A DNA stretch of 64,000 nucleotides from Dyadobacter sp. SG02 (GCF_900109045.1 NZ_FNYL01000006.1:1-64000), one strand, 5' to 3'. Counted from the first letter of the stretch, positions 26,132 through 36,309 are shown. Made by a program: numbers and translations. The notes: generated by a model not told the origin, from the letters alone.

Positions 26132-28585
26132 TTAATTGCCGCCTGCGCGTTTCTGCAAATCATCCGACCCGGTGTTGCGCTGGCGGGCACCCTTCACGTT
26201 CTGGTTACCGAAGTTGTATGTGAAGGTCAGTCTGAACTGGCGGCTGGGCCATTCGGAACGCACTTTGAAATTGATATCCTTGTACACAGCCGTACCGTTG
26301 AATCGGTTGGTCCAGAAGATATCGTTCACATTGAAGCGGATCGTTCCTTTTTTGTTCAGGATATTCTTTTGCAAACCTGCATTGATCATCCCCATCGGGC
26401 GGGCCGCGTACAATCCATAGAACTGTCTGCTATTATACCATCCGGAGAGCTCAGCGGACCATCCCTTACCGATAGTAAATTGATTGCTGGCATACATATT
26501 CCATGACGTCTGCTTGATTTCGAGCTGTTGTTCCAGGTAATATGACTTGTAATGGTTGTAAACACCAGTAAAGTTCGCCTGCACTTGCCACCATTTAGTG
26601 ACGGGTATCGGGAAAGAGACGGTCAGGCTGATGTTATCCTGGTTGTCGAGGTTATCCGATGTGACAAACGTTTTGTTCTCCGATGCGATTTGCTGTGGCA
26701 GTTCGTCCGCGATCATGTCCTTGATGCGGCTGTATGCCAGCGTCGTGTTCAATGCGTTTTTGTAAACGTGTACTAATTGAAACGAATGTGTGTACTGCGG
26801 TCTCAGGTTCGGATTGCCTTTCGCGAATGTGTATGGGTCAAGATAAAACTCAAACGGGTTCAGCGACTGGTAATTCGGACGATCGATCCGACGGCTGTAC
26901 GAAAGGTTGATCACGTTGTTTGTATCCAACTGGTTCGACAGGAACACGCTGGGGAAAAAGTTAATATAATTTCTGTCGCGTTTCTGGTTCAACGTAACCG
27001 AGTTACCGATCGAATGCGTGTGTTCTGCGCGGACGCCCAGCTGGTACTTGATCTTTTTCGAAATAGCACCGGCATAGTTCGCATAAGCCGCATTCACGTT
27101 TTCAGTGTACTTGAAACGGTTCGAGCGGCTTGGGTCAAATTGCCAGCTGTCTGCGAAAGTTTCGAACACCATATCATTATCCGAAGTCACGTAGCTCGAT
27201 TTCAAACCGGTTTCGAACTTGCCTTTGCCGATCGTTTGGGTGTAATCCAGCTTCGCCATCGCAATGTTGATGTCCGAAGGCATATCGTTACGCACCATTT
27301 CGGTAGCGGCTTCGTCCGGCGTACCGTCCGCTTTGAAATAGCGGGTATCGAGGTCGCTCTTCTTTTTGCCGCCGTAATGCACGTAATCCAGGTCGAAAGT
27401 CAGTTCTTTTCCTTTGTCGTTGAACTGGTGTTTCAGGTTCAGGTTGGAACTGATATTGTTCATTTTACCGCCATTGAAAACGTCTGTCCGGAAAGTCCGT
27501 TGCAGGCTCAGGTCTTCGTTCAGGATCCGGGTGTTGGTTTGTCCGAACGGGTTGCTCCAATCGTTGTAGAAACCGGAAACCAGTACGCCAACAGTGGTTT
27601 TGTCCGTTGCAAAGTAGTCGAGGCCGGCACGCACATTATAGTATTCCGATCTGTTGATCCGCTCGGTATGCTGGTCGAAGATCGTCACTTTATCCTCGTA
27701 AGGAATCGTGCGGTAAATGTCGTTGTTGTTGAATCCTTTGTTATAAAAAGCGCCGCCGTTGATGAATGTGCTTATTTTTCCGGCCCGGTGGTTGAGCGTC
27801 GCGGTCGCATTCGCGCGACCATATTTCGCCCACGCCCCGCCAAGGTTGATATTCCCGTTGGTGCCGTAGTTCTTGTTGCGCTTCATTTTAATATTGATGA
27901 TTCCCGAGTTACCCGCCGCGTCATATTTGGCCGAAGGGTTCGTGATCAGCTCGATCTTCTCGATATTATCGCTGGGCGTGTTGCGCAGAAGCGTAATGAG
28001 TTCTTGTTGGGACAAAAAAGTCTGTTTTCCATCTATTTGAACAATCACACCTTCCTTACCACGCAGTTTCAATTGCTCGTTCTGCTGATCGACCGTTACA
28101 CCCGGCGCGCGTTCGAGCACTTCCAACGCGGTAGCGCCTGCTGAAACAATGCTGTTTTCCACATTCACCACCGTCCGGTCGATTTGCTGTTCGATGAATG
28201 GTTTTTTCGCTACGACGGTCACCTCGTTCAGCGATTTGATATCCGATTTTAAGGTAAAAGTGGGAAGGTTTACGGGAGTGTCTTTTACGTTGAATGGTTC
28301 ACTATAACTTTTTTGATATCCTACCATCGAGATCAGCGTGAGGTACTTGCCTTCCGCCACCTGGTCGAATGCAAATTTGCCCTGCTCATCGGCAGCAAGT
28401 CCTGTTACAAGCACGGAGTCTTTGGCTTGGAGCAAAAGAATGTTCACAAACGGGAACGGTTGCGACTTTTCATCAAGCACCGCGCCGGTGACTTTTCCTT
28501 TTCCGGTAAGTGGCTGGGGAGCTTGTGCGTGCACAAATCCACTGCCCAGCATCAGCGCTGCAGTTAGGTTCATTAAGATTTTCAT
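26132..28585 (-). CDS. TonB-dependent receptor-like outer-membrane beta-barrel protein
   Basis: An 817-residue outer-membrane protein. A signal peptide (1-20, ending GFVHAQ) is followed by a carboxypeptidase-regulatory-like domain at about 30-110 (GKGKVTGAVLDEKSQPFPFV), a plug at about 120-225 (GATALEVLERAPGVTVDQ, ITNPSAKYDAAGNSGIINIKMKR) and an OMP_b-brl_3 type barrel ending RQFRLTFTYNFGNQNVKGARQ. No SusD partner follows, so it belongs to the stand-alone receptor group; substrate unknown, possibly a siderophore or peptide. It is transcribed away from guaA. Confidence 0.9.
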   Translation of the reverse strand: MKILMNLTAALMLGSGFVHAQAPQPLTGKGKVTGAVLDEKSQPFPFVNILLLQAKDSVLVTGLAADEQGKFAFDQVAEGKYLTLISMVGYQKSYSEPFNVKDTPVNLPTFTLKSDIKSLNEVTVVAKKPFIEQQIDRTVVNVENSIVSAGATALEVLERAPGVTVDQQNEQLKLRGKEGVIVQIDGKQTFLSQQELITLLRNTPSDNIEKIELITNPSAKYDAAGNSGIINIKMKRNKNYGTNGNINLGGAWAKYGRANATATLNHRAGKISTFINGGAFYNKGFNNNDIYRTIPYEDKVTIFDQHTERINRSEYYNVRAGLDYFATDKTTVGVLVSGFYNDWSNPFGQTNTRILNEDLSLQRTFRTDVFNGGKMNNISSNLNLKHQFNDKGKELTFDLDYVHYGGKKKSDLDTRYFKADGTPDEAATEMVRNDMPSDINIAMAKLDYTQTIGKGKFETGLKSSYVTSDNDMVFETFADSWQFDPSRSNRFKYTENVNAAYANYAGAISKKIKYQLGVRAEHTHSIGNSVTLNQKRDRNYINFFPSVFLSNQLDTNNVINLSYSRRIDRPNYQSLNPFEFYLDPYTFAKGNPNLRPQYTHSFQLVHVYKNALNTTLAYSRIKDMIADELPQQIASENKTFVTSDNLDNQDNISLTVSFPIPVTKWWQVQANFTGVYNHYKSYYLEQQLEIKQTSWNMYASNQFTIGKGWSAELSGWYNSRQFYGLYAARPMGMINAGLQKNILNKKGTIRFNVNDIFWTNRFNGTAVYKDINFKVRSEWPSRQFRLTFTYNFGNQNVKGARQRNTGSDDLQKRAGGN

Positions 28586-28834
28586 GGCTAATAGTTAAAA
28601 GTTCAGCGTACCCGGGGTGAGTTGTTCCATTAGGTACACTGCAAAGATAGGTACTGGGTATAACATAGAACCTTCGATTACATAAAAGGCGTGAATGTTA
28701 TATAAATGGTGTGTGGCTATCTTTCGGCTTATAGATACAAAGGGATAAAAGGAAGTTGCATATTGGCTGGAAAAAAGTTTAAACGGTTAAATAGCTGTTT
28801 GAGCGTCAGAAGTGGCGAAGTTTCAACTTCGTTT
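28586..28834. other. Divergent intergenic region between receptor and guaA
   Basis: No gene is apparent. A small hairpin, CGAAG/CTTCG (28816-28831), is followed by six T residues just upstream of the guaA promoter and could stop transcription entering from the left; it is short and may be chance. Confidence 0.35.
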
Positions 28835-28864
28835 TTTGGTTTTCCCCCAATCTCCCTACCTTTG
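28835..28864 (+). promoter_or_regulatory. guaA promoter of the Bacteroidota type
   Basis: TTTG (28835-28838), an 18-base spacer and TACCTTTG (28857-28864) match the Bacteroidota -33/-7 consensus TTTG-N19-TAnnTTTG. The -7 box ends 19 bases before the guaA ATG. Confidence 0.65.
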
Positions 28865-28883
28865 CGTTTTAGATAGCATATAT

Positions 28884-30413
28884 ATGACTGAACAAATTCT
28901 GATTTTAGATTTTGGCTCACAGTACACCCAGTTAATTGCACGCAGAGTTCGCGAACTGAATGTTTATTGTGAAATCCACCCATACAACAACTTCCCCGAA
29001 CTCACTCCCAACGTCAAAGGTGTAATTCTCTCAGGTAGTCCCTGCTCGGTAAGAGATGAAGATTCTCCTCGCGTAGATCTCAACAAATTCCGCAAAACAT
29101 TGCCCCTTTTGGGCGTATGCTATGGCGCGCAGTTGCTGGCGCAGGAGCTGGGCGGCGAGGTGAAACCTTCGCAGCACCGCGAGTATGGCCGCGCAAGACT
29201 GGAAATCGATGACTCGGATTCCTCGTTGCTGGCCGGTTTGTCGGAGTCGTCGCAGGTGTGGATGTCGCATGGTGACACGATCGTTCGCGCGCCGCAAAAC
29301 TTCCACGTGATCGCTTCCACGGAATCAGTGAAGGTGGCTGCATTTAAAGTGGAGGATGAACTCACATATGGTATCCAGTTTCACCCCGAGGTTACGCATA
29401 CTACCGAGGGCAAAAAGCTTCTCCACAACTTCGTAGTGAATATTTGTGGGTGCAAGCAGGACTGGACTTCCGATTCGTTTGTAGAGCATACCATCGACCA
29501 GCTTCGCAAGAAACTGGGCAACGATAAGGTCGTAATGGCATTGTCGGGCGGTGTGGATTCTACGGTGGCTGCTACGCTGGTACACCACGCGATCGGCCAG
29601 AATTTGTATTGTATTTTCGTAGACAACGGTCTGTTGCGTAAGGATGAATTCGAGCAGGTGCTGAATTCTTACCAAAATATGGGCCTCAATATTAAAGGTG
29701 TGGATTCCAAATCACACTTTTACCAGTCGCTCGACGGATTGAGCGAACCCGAAGCGAAACGTAAGGCGATCGGAAAGTCATTTATCGATATTTTCGACCA
29801 GGAAGCACATTTGATCGAGGATGTGAAGTGGCTCGGACAGGGCACTATTTATCCGGACGTGATCGAATCCGTTTCGGTAAAAGGCCCTTCGGCGACGATC
29901 AAGTCGCACCATAATGTGGGTGGTCTGCCTGATTTTATGAAACTGAAAGTGGTTGAGCCGCTGAATACTTTGTTCAAAGACGAGGTACGGGCGGTTGGAC
30001 GTACACTGGGTATCGATGAGAAAATTCTCAGCCGCCATCCGTTCCCCGGACCGGGTCTGGCGATCCGTATCCTCGGTGAAATCACACCTGAGAAAGTCGC
30101 TATCCTGCAAGAAGTGGACGCGATCTTTATCGGTGGCCTTCGTAAATGGAATCTCTATAAGGACGTTTGGCAGGCTGGCGCAATGCTCCTTCCTGTGCAA
30201 AGCGTAGGCGTAATGGGCGACGAGCGCACGTACGAGCGCGTGGTCGCGCTACGCGCGGTGACGTCGGTCGATGGTATGACCGCCGATTGGGCGCATTTGC
30301 CGTACGATTTCCTCGCCGAAGTTTCCAACGACATTATCAATAAGGTAAAAGGGGTGAACAGGGTCGTTTACGACATTTCTTCGAAGCCACCGGCAACCAT
30401 CGAATGGGAATAA
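28884..30413 (+). CDS. guaA: GMP synthase (glutamine-hydrolysing)
   Basis: A 509-residue enzyme that aminates XMP to GMP. The class I glutamine amidotransferase domain has the nucleophile in GVCYGAQ (Cys about 78) and the His-Glu pair in FHPEVTHT; the ATP pyrophosphatase P-loop SGGVDST is at about 219, and the C-terminal dimerisation domain ends in PPATIEWE. The frame is open from 28812, but homology starts with [13 protein letters not shown], so ATG 28884 is used; this also fits the promoter. A strong terminator follows after 8 bases. Confidence 0.97.
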   Translation: MTEQILILDFGSQYTQLIARRVRELNVYCEIHPYNNFPELTPNVKGVILSGSPCSVRDEDSPRVDLNKFRKTLPLLGVCYGAQLLAQELGGEVKPSQHREYGRARLEIDDSDSSLLAGLSESSQVWMSHGDTIVRAPQNFHVIASTESVKVAAFKVEDELTYGIQFHPEVTHTTEGKKLLHNFVVNICGCKQDWTSDSFVEHTIDQLRKKLGNDKVVMALSGGVDSTVAATLVHHAIGQNLYCIFVDNGLLRKDEFEQVLNSYQNMGLNIKGVDSKSHFYQSLDGLSEPEAKRKAIGKSFIDIFDQEAHLIEDVKWLGQGTIYPDVIESVSVKGPSATIKSHHNVGGLPDFMKLKVVEPLNTLFKDEVRAVGRTLGIDEKILSRHPFPGPGLAIRILGEITPEKVAILQEVDAIFIGGLRKWNLYKDVWQAGAMLLPVQSVGVMGDERTYERVVALRAVTSVDGMTADWAHLPYDFLAEVSNDIINKVKGVNRVVYDISSKPPATIEWE

Positions 30414-30421
30414 GAAATACG

Positions 30422-30450
30422 AAAAAAGCGGACATCGAGTCCGCTTTTTT
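30422..30450. terminator. Bidirectional terminator after guaA
   Basis: AAAAAAGCGGAC (30422-30433) pairs with GTCCGCTTTTTT (30439-30450) around ATCGA. The A and T runs allow it to end transcripts from both sides, here guaA and the DUF1328 gene. Confidence 0.9.
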
Positions 30451-30474
30451 CATTTGTTGTATTGCCGAAAGTCG

Positions 30475-30639
30475 TCAGGATCGCCCGACACCACGGCTTA
30501 ATAAGCTTAGCACGAAGAGTACGAGGAATACGAAGAAAAGAATTTTAGCAATTCCGGCTGCGCCTGCCGCTATACCACCGAATCCGAGGATACCGGCAAC
30601 GATAGCGATGATCAGAAATATTACGGTCCATCTTAGCAT
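30475..30639 (-). CDS. DUF1328-family small membrane protein
   Basis: A 54-residue protein made almost entirely of two membrane segments: [21 protein letters not shown] and [21 protein letters not shown], with the family block [14 protein letters not shown] between. The frame continues upstream, but the conserved N-terminus MLRWTVIFL fixes the start at 30639. DUF1328 (YtjA-like) proteins are small inner-membrane proteins found in many bacteria, often stress-induced; no biochemical role is known. Single gene, sharing the guaA terminator. Confidence 0.88.
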   Translation of the reverse strand: MLRWTVIFLIIAIVAGILGFGGIAAGAAGIAKILFFVFLVLFVLSLLSRGVGRS

Positions 30640-30833
30640 GATTGACAAATATTTAGGTTTTTGATTATTGATTTCTGAACCAATAATTACCAACACTATG
30701 CCAGGCCTGCAAATGCGCTGCAAACGCATTAAACCACTGCAAATGCTTTAAAATGAGGTTTTTTGTGGAGAATGATGCACAGTTTCGAGGGGATTGACGT
30801 AATTTGCGGTTTAATCAAATTACTAACGTCCGA

Positions 30834-32690
30834 ATGAAGTTTAATTTATCCGTGCTATTGCTGGTCGCGCTGGCGTTCCAGGTTTCAGCACAAAGTGACC
30901 GTTGGCAGCAGCGCGCGAAGTACCAGATGGAGATTGATTTTGACGCTGTCAAACACCAGTACAAAGGCACCCAAAAACTCGTTTACACCAACAATTCCCC
31001 CGATACACTTCAAAAGGTATTTTATCATTTATACCTGAACGCTTTCCAGCCCGGCAGCCAGATGGACGTCCGCTCGCGCTCGATCAGCGATCCGGATACG
31101 CGGGTGAAGGATCGTATTTCCAAATTGTCGCCTGCCGAAATCGGTTACGAAAAAGTGCTTTCTCTCAAACAGAATGGGAAGTCGCTAAAATACGAGGTGG
31201 TGGGTACCATTCTCGAAGTGACTTTGAACGAAAAGATCCTGCCCAAGTCGCAACACACCTTCGATATGGCGTTCGAAGCGCAGGTGCCGTTGCAGATCCG
31301 CCGCACCGGTCGCGCCAATGCGGAAGGTATCGATTATTCAATGGCGCAATGGTATCCCAAAATGTCGGAGTACGATTATGAAGGCTGGCATGCCAATCCT
31401 TACATCGGTCGCGAGTTCTATGGAATATGGGGTGATTTTGACGTAAAAATCACGATGGATGCGGCGTATACGATTGCGGGAACCGGCTATTTACAGAATC
31501 CTGATAAAATCGGTCACGGGTATTCCAATAAAAATGTCACGCACAAACCAGGCGAGCGCCTTACCTGGCATTTCATAGCGCCGGAAGTGCACGATTTCAT
31601 GTGGGCCGCCGACCGCGATTACCAGCACGATGTCGTGAAAGTAGATGATAACCTTGACCTGCACTTCTTCTACCAAACGGACACACTAGCTAATTCATGG
31701 AAACAAATGGAGCCGCTTGCGGTACGTTCGTTCAAGATCATGAACGAGCAGTTCGGGCGTTATCCTTACAAGCAATATTCGGTGATCCAGGGCGGCGATG
31801 GCGGTATGGAATATCCGATGGCGACGCTTATTACGGGCCGTTTAAGCCTGCATTCGCTGACGAGCGTAACCGTTCATGAATCCATTCATAGCTGGTTTCA
31901 GGGACTTTTGGGCACGAATGAATCGAAATACCCATGGATGGACGAAGGTTTTACGACCTACGCGCAAAATATCGTGATGGGCGAGCTGTTCCCGGCGAAA
32001 GGAGATCCGCAACGCGCCGCTACGACCAGTTACCGCAGCCTGGTGAAAGCGGGGATCGAAGAGCCGCTTACCACCCACGCCGACCATTACAATACCAACA
32101 AGGCATACAGCATTGCCAGCTACAACAAAGGCGCCGTTTTCCTGAACCAGCTCAATTATATCATGGGTAAGGAAACATTCCAACGCGGCATGAAGCGGTA
32201 TTTCAATGAATGGAAGTTCAAACACCCGAATCCGACGGATTTGAAACGCATTATGGAAAAGGAATCAGGGCTGGAACTGGATTGGTTCTGGGAGAATTTT
32301 GTAGGAACCACCAAAACGATCGATTACAGCATCCGCGAGGTGCTTTCAAACGCGGGTCAGACCGATGTGGTGCTCGAAAGGATTGGCCAAATCCCAATGC
32401 CATTGGATGTAGTGGTAAGCTACAAGGACGGTACCCAGGAGAATTTTTACATTCCGCTGGAAATTATGCGTGGCGAAAAGAATGAGAAGTTGTATGCCAA
32501 AACCACGCAAATGGCCGACTGGGGCTGGACTTACCCTGAATATTCCTTCACGATCGACCGCAACACCTCCGATATTCAAGCCATTGTAATCGACCCTAGC
32601 CAGCGCATGGCCGACATCGATCCTGATAACAACGTGTGGCCGACGGTCCCCAAAACCGCTCCGCGTTTCAAGGCTGTGAAAGTGAAATAA
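30834..32690 (+). CDS. M1-family zinc aminopeptidase, exported
   Basis: A 618-residue gluzincin. A signal peptide ends at about residue 20 (LAFQVSAQ). The zinc motif HESIH (about residue 347) is followed by the downstream Glu in WMDEGFTTYAQN, and the upstream exopeptidase-type loop reads GGDGGMEYPMATLI instead of the classical GAMEN. It should cut N-terminal residues from peptides in the periplasm or at the surface. ATG 30834 is chosen over the TTG at 30804 because the signal peptide begins there. Its stop directly abuts that of the convergent DUF5686 gene. Confidence 0.9.
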   Translation: MKFNLSVLLLVALAFQVSAQSDRWQQRAKYQMEIDFDAVKHQYKGTQKLVYTNNSPDTLQKVFYHLYLNAFQPGSQMDVRSRSISDPDTRVKDRISKLSPAEIGYEKVLSLKQNGKSLKYEVVGTILEVTLNEKILPKSQHTFDMAFEAQVPLQIRRTGRANAEGIDYSMAQWYPKMSEYDYEGWHANPYIGREFYGIWGDFDVKITMDAAYTIAGTGYLQNPDKIGHGYSNKNVTHKPGERLTWHFIAPEVHDFMWAADRDYQHDVVKVDDNLDLHFFYQTDTLANSWKQMEPLAVRSFKIMNEQFGRYPYKQYSVIQGGDGGMEYPMATLITGRLSLHSLTSVTVHESIHSWFQGLLGTNESKYPWMDEGFTTYAQNIVMGELFPAKGDPQRAATTSYRSLVKAGIEEPLTTHADHYNTNKAYSIASYNKGAVFLNQLNYIMGKETFQRGMKRYFNEWKFKHPNPTDLKRIMEKESGLELDWFWENFVGTTKTIDYSIREVLSNAGQTDVVLERIGQIPMPLDVVVSYKDGTQENFYIPLEIMRGEKNEKLYAKTTQMADWGWTYPEYSFTIDRNTSDIQAIVIDPSQRMADIDPDNNVWPTVPKTAPRFKAVKVK

Positions 32691-35255
32691 CTACCGTCCG
32701 AACCGAAAGGAGGCACCGACGCGCCATCCCATGCCCTGGAAATGTGAGCCATGGAATTGTGCGACGGCCTCCAACCGGACGATCCGCATGATATTATCAA
32801 TTCCATAAACGGCTTCCGAATAGTTTCGCATCGTAGGCACGCGCAGGTAATGCAGCTGCAACGTTTCCGAAATGCCCGTCACGCGTAACGACTGTATGCG
32901 CGTGAGCAGGAAGTGCTGCATTGTCCAGGTCAGGTGTGTCTGGAAAAACCATTTCGAAGTACTATATAAGTAGTAGGGAAGCATCCGGAACTGGTCGGGC
33001 GGGTAGACGTACTGGAAGAAAAACTCATTACCCATAAAATGCTGGTAGTCGGGGAAGTACATTGTTTTGGTACTTAAAAAACCGCCTCCATTGACTAGAT
33101 ATTCGAGATTACTCCTCGGGCCAAGGCTCAGGTCCTGACGGATGGTTCCTTGCAGCATCGAATAATCGGAATCCCCCAGAAAGCCCAAGCCGCTTTTGTA
33201 ATTCACACTAAATGCAGGCCCGCGGCTTCTCAGATACCGCTTTTCGCCATTGCGGATCAGGTACCTTCTCCACGGTCGCAGAGTGGCCGTAGCGTCGAAA
33301 ATCCAGGCATTGTGGTCTTCAAAGCCGGTGTTATCCAGCTCGCGGTTAATGGGCCTGTTGGGTGTGAACCCGAACTGGCTCCAGAAGATGATCGGCCGGG
33401 CGCTTTCCTGGTTGAAAAGTTCTTTCCGGTGCTCGAAATCCAGGCTGGCATTGAGGCTGAGAACGTCGCCGATGTTGCGAAGCGAATATTGAATGTGCCC
33501 GAACTGTTTTTGGTAGACTTTCATCAGGCTGCGATCGAAAAAGCGCGCGGCGACGCTGTTGGGCAATGGGGGGATCGGGTCACGGTTATTGATCTGGGAC
33601 GCCATTTCGCCTCCCGAGAGTCCTAGATTCCAGTTTCTGCCACCCACATTCGTTTCGAGGTTTCCGTATAGCCGCTTTCGCCCAAACGAGTAGCGCACGA
33701 GCGGCCGCACGCTCATGTAGGAAGATTTTTCCCAGCGTTTTTGCCATTCAGTGATAAAATTGATTGCATTGCCTTCCACCGAATTGTAGCTGATCGAAAG
33801 GAAAGGGCTTTTGAAATAAAAGCTATTGCGGTTGCCCAATGCATAAGTATTACCCAAAAGCAGGTGAATGGGCTTGAAATGCGTGGAATCGGGCTTGGTT
33901 TTGACCCTTAGCGAATCCTTGACGACCTTGATGCTGTCCTGCGAGACGTAACTGGAAACTTCCGATTTGGTCAATGGGATTGGCCGTAGCGCCTGCCAGT
34001 AAGTGGTATCCCGTTTGTTGGCCATCGAATCGATCACGATCGAATCCTGCCGTACCAGCCGGTCGTTGCCGAGCTGTTCCTTTTGCTCTTTTTTCTGCTG
34101 CTTTTCGTATTGCTTGGTGAGTTTCCTGAAATTTTTGGTCGAAAATTCCTTCTGCGCCTGAATCAGGTTTTCGAGGTCTTTGCCGCCTTTCACTTTCGGG
34201 GCGTTATCTTTTTTGTGGTCGGCAATTACAATGTCTTCCCGCAAACCGGGATCGACGTCGAGCTTTTCATACGTCAGAGAAACCAGGTAACGAAACTCGC
34301 CTGCAAAGCCGAGGTAACTGCCATTCAGTTTAAACTGCTGGTTCACCGGGATCCAGACACCCTGCACGGGACTGAAAATCTGTTTGGCCGAAATGTTCAA
34401 ACCGCTGGTAGTAGTTTGCAAATCATAGCTATGGATCGCCCAGCGGTCTTCGAGTATGAACAGGCTTCCCTTGAAAACCCCTTCGCCGTAGGCCTTTGGA
34501 ATAACCCTTATCTTATTGACGATCTCCCCCCGTTCTTCGAAATAGCCTTCATATTCAAATTTGTAGTAGGCAAATGACTTGGGCGACAATGGGGAAATTG
34601 TGCCCGCTATTTCAGGGCTGTACAAACTCGCCAGAATGTATTCATTAGGTGAAGGAATGCTGTTGTCGAGGCTGTTGCGGGTGGAAATAATACGCTGGCT
34701 GTAATTGTTCGGACGGCGGTATTTGATCTCTGCGACACTTTCGTTTAATATAGCCTTACCCTGCTGAACGCCTTCTTTTTTGAGCCGTTTTTGAAGTAAA
34801 AAAGGGATTTTGGTAGCCACGCCCGTGCTGCGGGAATATACTTTGGCCGTGTATCCACGCACTTGCAACTGGTGAAAGCGCGCCTTCGCGATCGCGCGCC
34901 GCATGATCGTGTACGCGGGATCTTCCTTGCCCTTACCGATCGTAGCCTCTTGCAGGCTCAGAGCCTGTTCCTCCATCTCCACATTCACCTCCGTGAAATC
35001 GTTGCCGACGGTGATGGTCCTGGAAATACTTTTAAATCCGAGATATTGAAAAATGATCTCGTAGTTACCCGGTGCTAGGCTAAACTCGTATTCGCCCTCC
35101 TCATTGGCCATAGTCCCATTGCTCGTGCCTTTCACCGCAATGCCCGCATAGGGAAGAGATTCACCGTTTTTTGTGGTAATGCGTCCTCGGATCCCGCCGG
35201 CCCGGGAGAGCTGTTGCATGGTCAGGAAGAGCAGCAATAATGCCAGAAAGCGCAT
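32691..35255 (-). CDS. DUF5686 outer-membrane protein with carboxypeptidase-like N-domain
   Basis: An 854-residue protein. A signal peptide (MRFLALLLLFLTMQQLSRAG) is followed by a carboxypeptidase-regulatory-like beta-sandwich at about 22-105 (IRGRITTKNGESLPYAGIAVKG) and then the long DUF5686 region, rich in aromatic beta strands and ending in Phe-Gly-Arg, consistent with an outer-membrane barrel. A Lys/Glu/Gln-rich stretch around 365-395 may be a coiled linker. The open frame extends upstream, but ATG 35255 starts the signal peptide. Function unknown; family members are common in Bacteroidota. Confidence 0.85.
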   Translation of the reverse strand: MRFLALLLLFLTMQQLSRAGGIRGRITTKNGESLPYAGIAVKGTSNGTMANEEGEYEFSLAPGNYEIIFQYLGFKSISRTITVGNDFTEVNVEMEEQALSLQEATIGKGKEDPAYTIMRRAIAKARFHQLQVRGYTAKVYSRSTGVATKIPFLLQKRLKKEGVQQGKAILNESVAEIKYRRPNNYSQRIISTRNSLDNSIPSPNEYILASLYSPEIAGTISPLSPKSFAYYKFEYEGYFEERGEIVNKIRVIPKAYGEGVFKGSLFILEDRWAIHSYDLQTTTSGLNISAKQIFSPVQGVWIPVNQQFKLNGSYLGFAGEFRYLVSLTYEKLDVDPGLREDIVIADHKKDNAPKVKGGKDLENLIQAQKEFSTKNFRKLTKQYEKQQKKEQKEQLGNDRLVRQDSIVIDSMANKRDTTYWQALRPIPLTKSEVSSYVSQDSIKVVKDSLRVKTKPDSTHFKPIHLLLGNTYALGNRNSFYFKSPFLSISYNSVEGNAINFITEWQKRWEKSSYMSVRPLVRYSFGRKRLYGNLETNVGGRNWNLGLSGGEMASQINNRDPIPPLPNSVAARFFDRSLMKVYQKQFGHIQYSLRNIGDVLSLNASLDFEHRKELFNQESARPIIFWSQFGFTPNRPINRELDNTGFEDHNAWIFDATATLRPWRRYLIRNGEKRYLRSRGPAFSVNYKSGLGFLGDSDYSMLQGTIRQDLSLGPRSNLEYLVNGGGFLSTKTMYFPDYQHFMGNEFFFQYVYPPDQFRMLPYYLYSTSKWFFQTHLTWTMQHFLLTRIQSLRVTGISETLQLHYLRVPTMRNYSEAVYGIDNIMRIVRLEAVAQFHGSHFQGMGWRVGASFRFGR

Positions 35256-35405
35256 ATAGTCGGGTGTAAAGTGCTGATAGCGGTGGTTGGAAGGCAGGTA
35301 TTTTGTGCAACAAATTAGCGCAATTAGCACAAATTACATGACATTACTTCCCCCCGCCATTGACTTTACTTATAGAACCATACCAGTGATGCGGCCGGAC
35401 ACAAC

Positions 35406-35439
35406 AAAGCGGCACGCCGGAGGTCCGACATGCCGCTTT
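35406..35439. terminator. Hairpin after the dsbA-like gene
   Basis: AAAGCGGCA (35406-35414) pairs with TGCCGCTTT (35431-35439). It lies just beyond the 3' end of the minus-strand DsbA-like gene, and the minus strand then reads TTTGTTG, a weak T tract. Confidence 0.6.
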
Positions 35440-35457
35440 TCAATCCGTATTCTCAGT

Positions 35458-36165
35458 TTACGCGCATTCCCCGTCGATGGTGCAATTCTCTCCATCAGCC
35501 AGGCTCACGAGTGGTTTAGGGTTAGCCTTTTCCCATTCAGCGAACGACTGCTGCAATGCACCGAGGAAAGTTTCGCTGTGCTGCGCGCCCGAAACCGCAT
35601 ATTTACGGTCGAGCACGAAAAACGGAACGCCGCGGGCACCTACCTGCTGCGCCTCGTACACATCTTTGCGCACATCCTCACTAAAACGTGTTCCTTCCAA
35701 AACCGACTTCAATTCCGTTGCGTCGACGCCGATAGCAGTTCCCAGTTCGACGAGTGTGTTGTGGTCGGCCGTGTTTTTACCATCCGTAAAATAGGCTTTG
35801 AACAACTGTTCCTCCGCCGCATCGCCCAGTCCTTTTGTTTTGGCAAACTGCAAAAACCGGTGCGCATCGAACGAATTGGCCAATACCGCCTTATCCATAT
35901 TGTATTCCAAACCGACCTCCGCAGCCATATTGGTCACGTGGTCGTTCATTTGCTGTGCGTAATCCGGCGTCCAGCCTTTGGTTTCGGCCAGGTACTCATT
36001 AATGCTTTTTCCGGGCTGGGTCTTCATTTGCGGATTGAGTTGAAAACTCTTCCATTCCACCTGGATCTGGTCGCGCTGCGGAAACTCCGCCAACGCACTC
36101 TCAAAGCGCCGCTTGCCGATATAGCAAAACGGGCACATTACATCACTCCATATTTCGACTTTCAT
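35458..36165 (-). CDS. DsbA-family oxidoreductase, FrnE-like
   Basis: A 235-residue thioredoxin-fold protein without signal peptide. The redox motif CPFC is at 11-14 in IWSDVMCPFCYIGKRRFE, and the cis-Pro loop is GARGVPFFVLDRKYAVSGAQ near 175-195; both are typical of the cytoplasmic FrnE/2-hydroxychromene-isomerase-like branch. The C-terminus carries two more Cys residues (NCTIDGECA), as in some FrnE proteins that have an additional redox pair. It probably exchanges disulfides or handles oxidative stress. The nitroreductase gene lies 204 bases upstream, beyond a repeat region. Confidence 0.88.
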   Translation of the reverse strand: MKVEIWSDVMCPFCYIGKRRFESALAEFPQRDQIQVEWKSFQLNPQMKTQPGKSINEYLAETKGWTPDYAQQMNDHVTNMAAEVGLEYNMDKAVLANSFDAHRFLQFAKTKGLGDAAEEQLFKAYFTDGKNTADHNTLVELGTAIGVDATELKSVLEGTRFSEDVRKDVYEAQQVGARGVPFFVLDRKYAVSGAQHSETFLGALQQSFAEWEKANPKPLVSLADGENCTIDGECA

Positions 36166-36210
36166 GATATCGTGTTTGTGTATTGTAACATTTGGATGGG
36201 AGTCTTTTTT

Positions 36211-36309
36211 TGTCAGATCTTGTCATTGGTTGTCAGGTATTGTCATTTTTGGTCAGGTATCGTCTTTGGTCAGGTATTGTCATTTTTGGTCAGGTATTGC
36301 ACTTTTTGC
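36211..36309. repeat. About five imperfect tandem repeats of 17-22 bp
   Basis: Units beginning TGTCAGATCTTGTCATTGG (36211), TGTCAGGTATTGTCATTTTT (36231), TCAGGTATCGTCTTTGG (36253), TCAGGTATTGTCATTTTTGG (36270) and TCAGGTATTGCACTTTTTGC (36290) follow each other. The core TCAGGTATTGTCATTTTTGG is present once exactly and several times with small changes. The array is noncoding and lies between the dsbA-like and nitroreductase genes, both on the minus strand. Confidence 0.75.

Noticed and set aside
26777-28144. 455-codon open frame on the plus strand
   Set aside because: Lies entirely antisense to the TonB-dependent receptor gene, which has clear domains; the antisense protein is of low complexity and matches nothing recognisable.
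28812-28883. N-terminal extension of GMP synthase
   Set aside because: The guaA promoter lies inside it and GuaA homology begins at [10 protein letters not shown].
36211-36309. Possible CRISPR array
   Set aside because: Units are contiguous, of unequal length and imperfect, with no unique spacers and no cas genes in the window.
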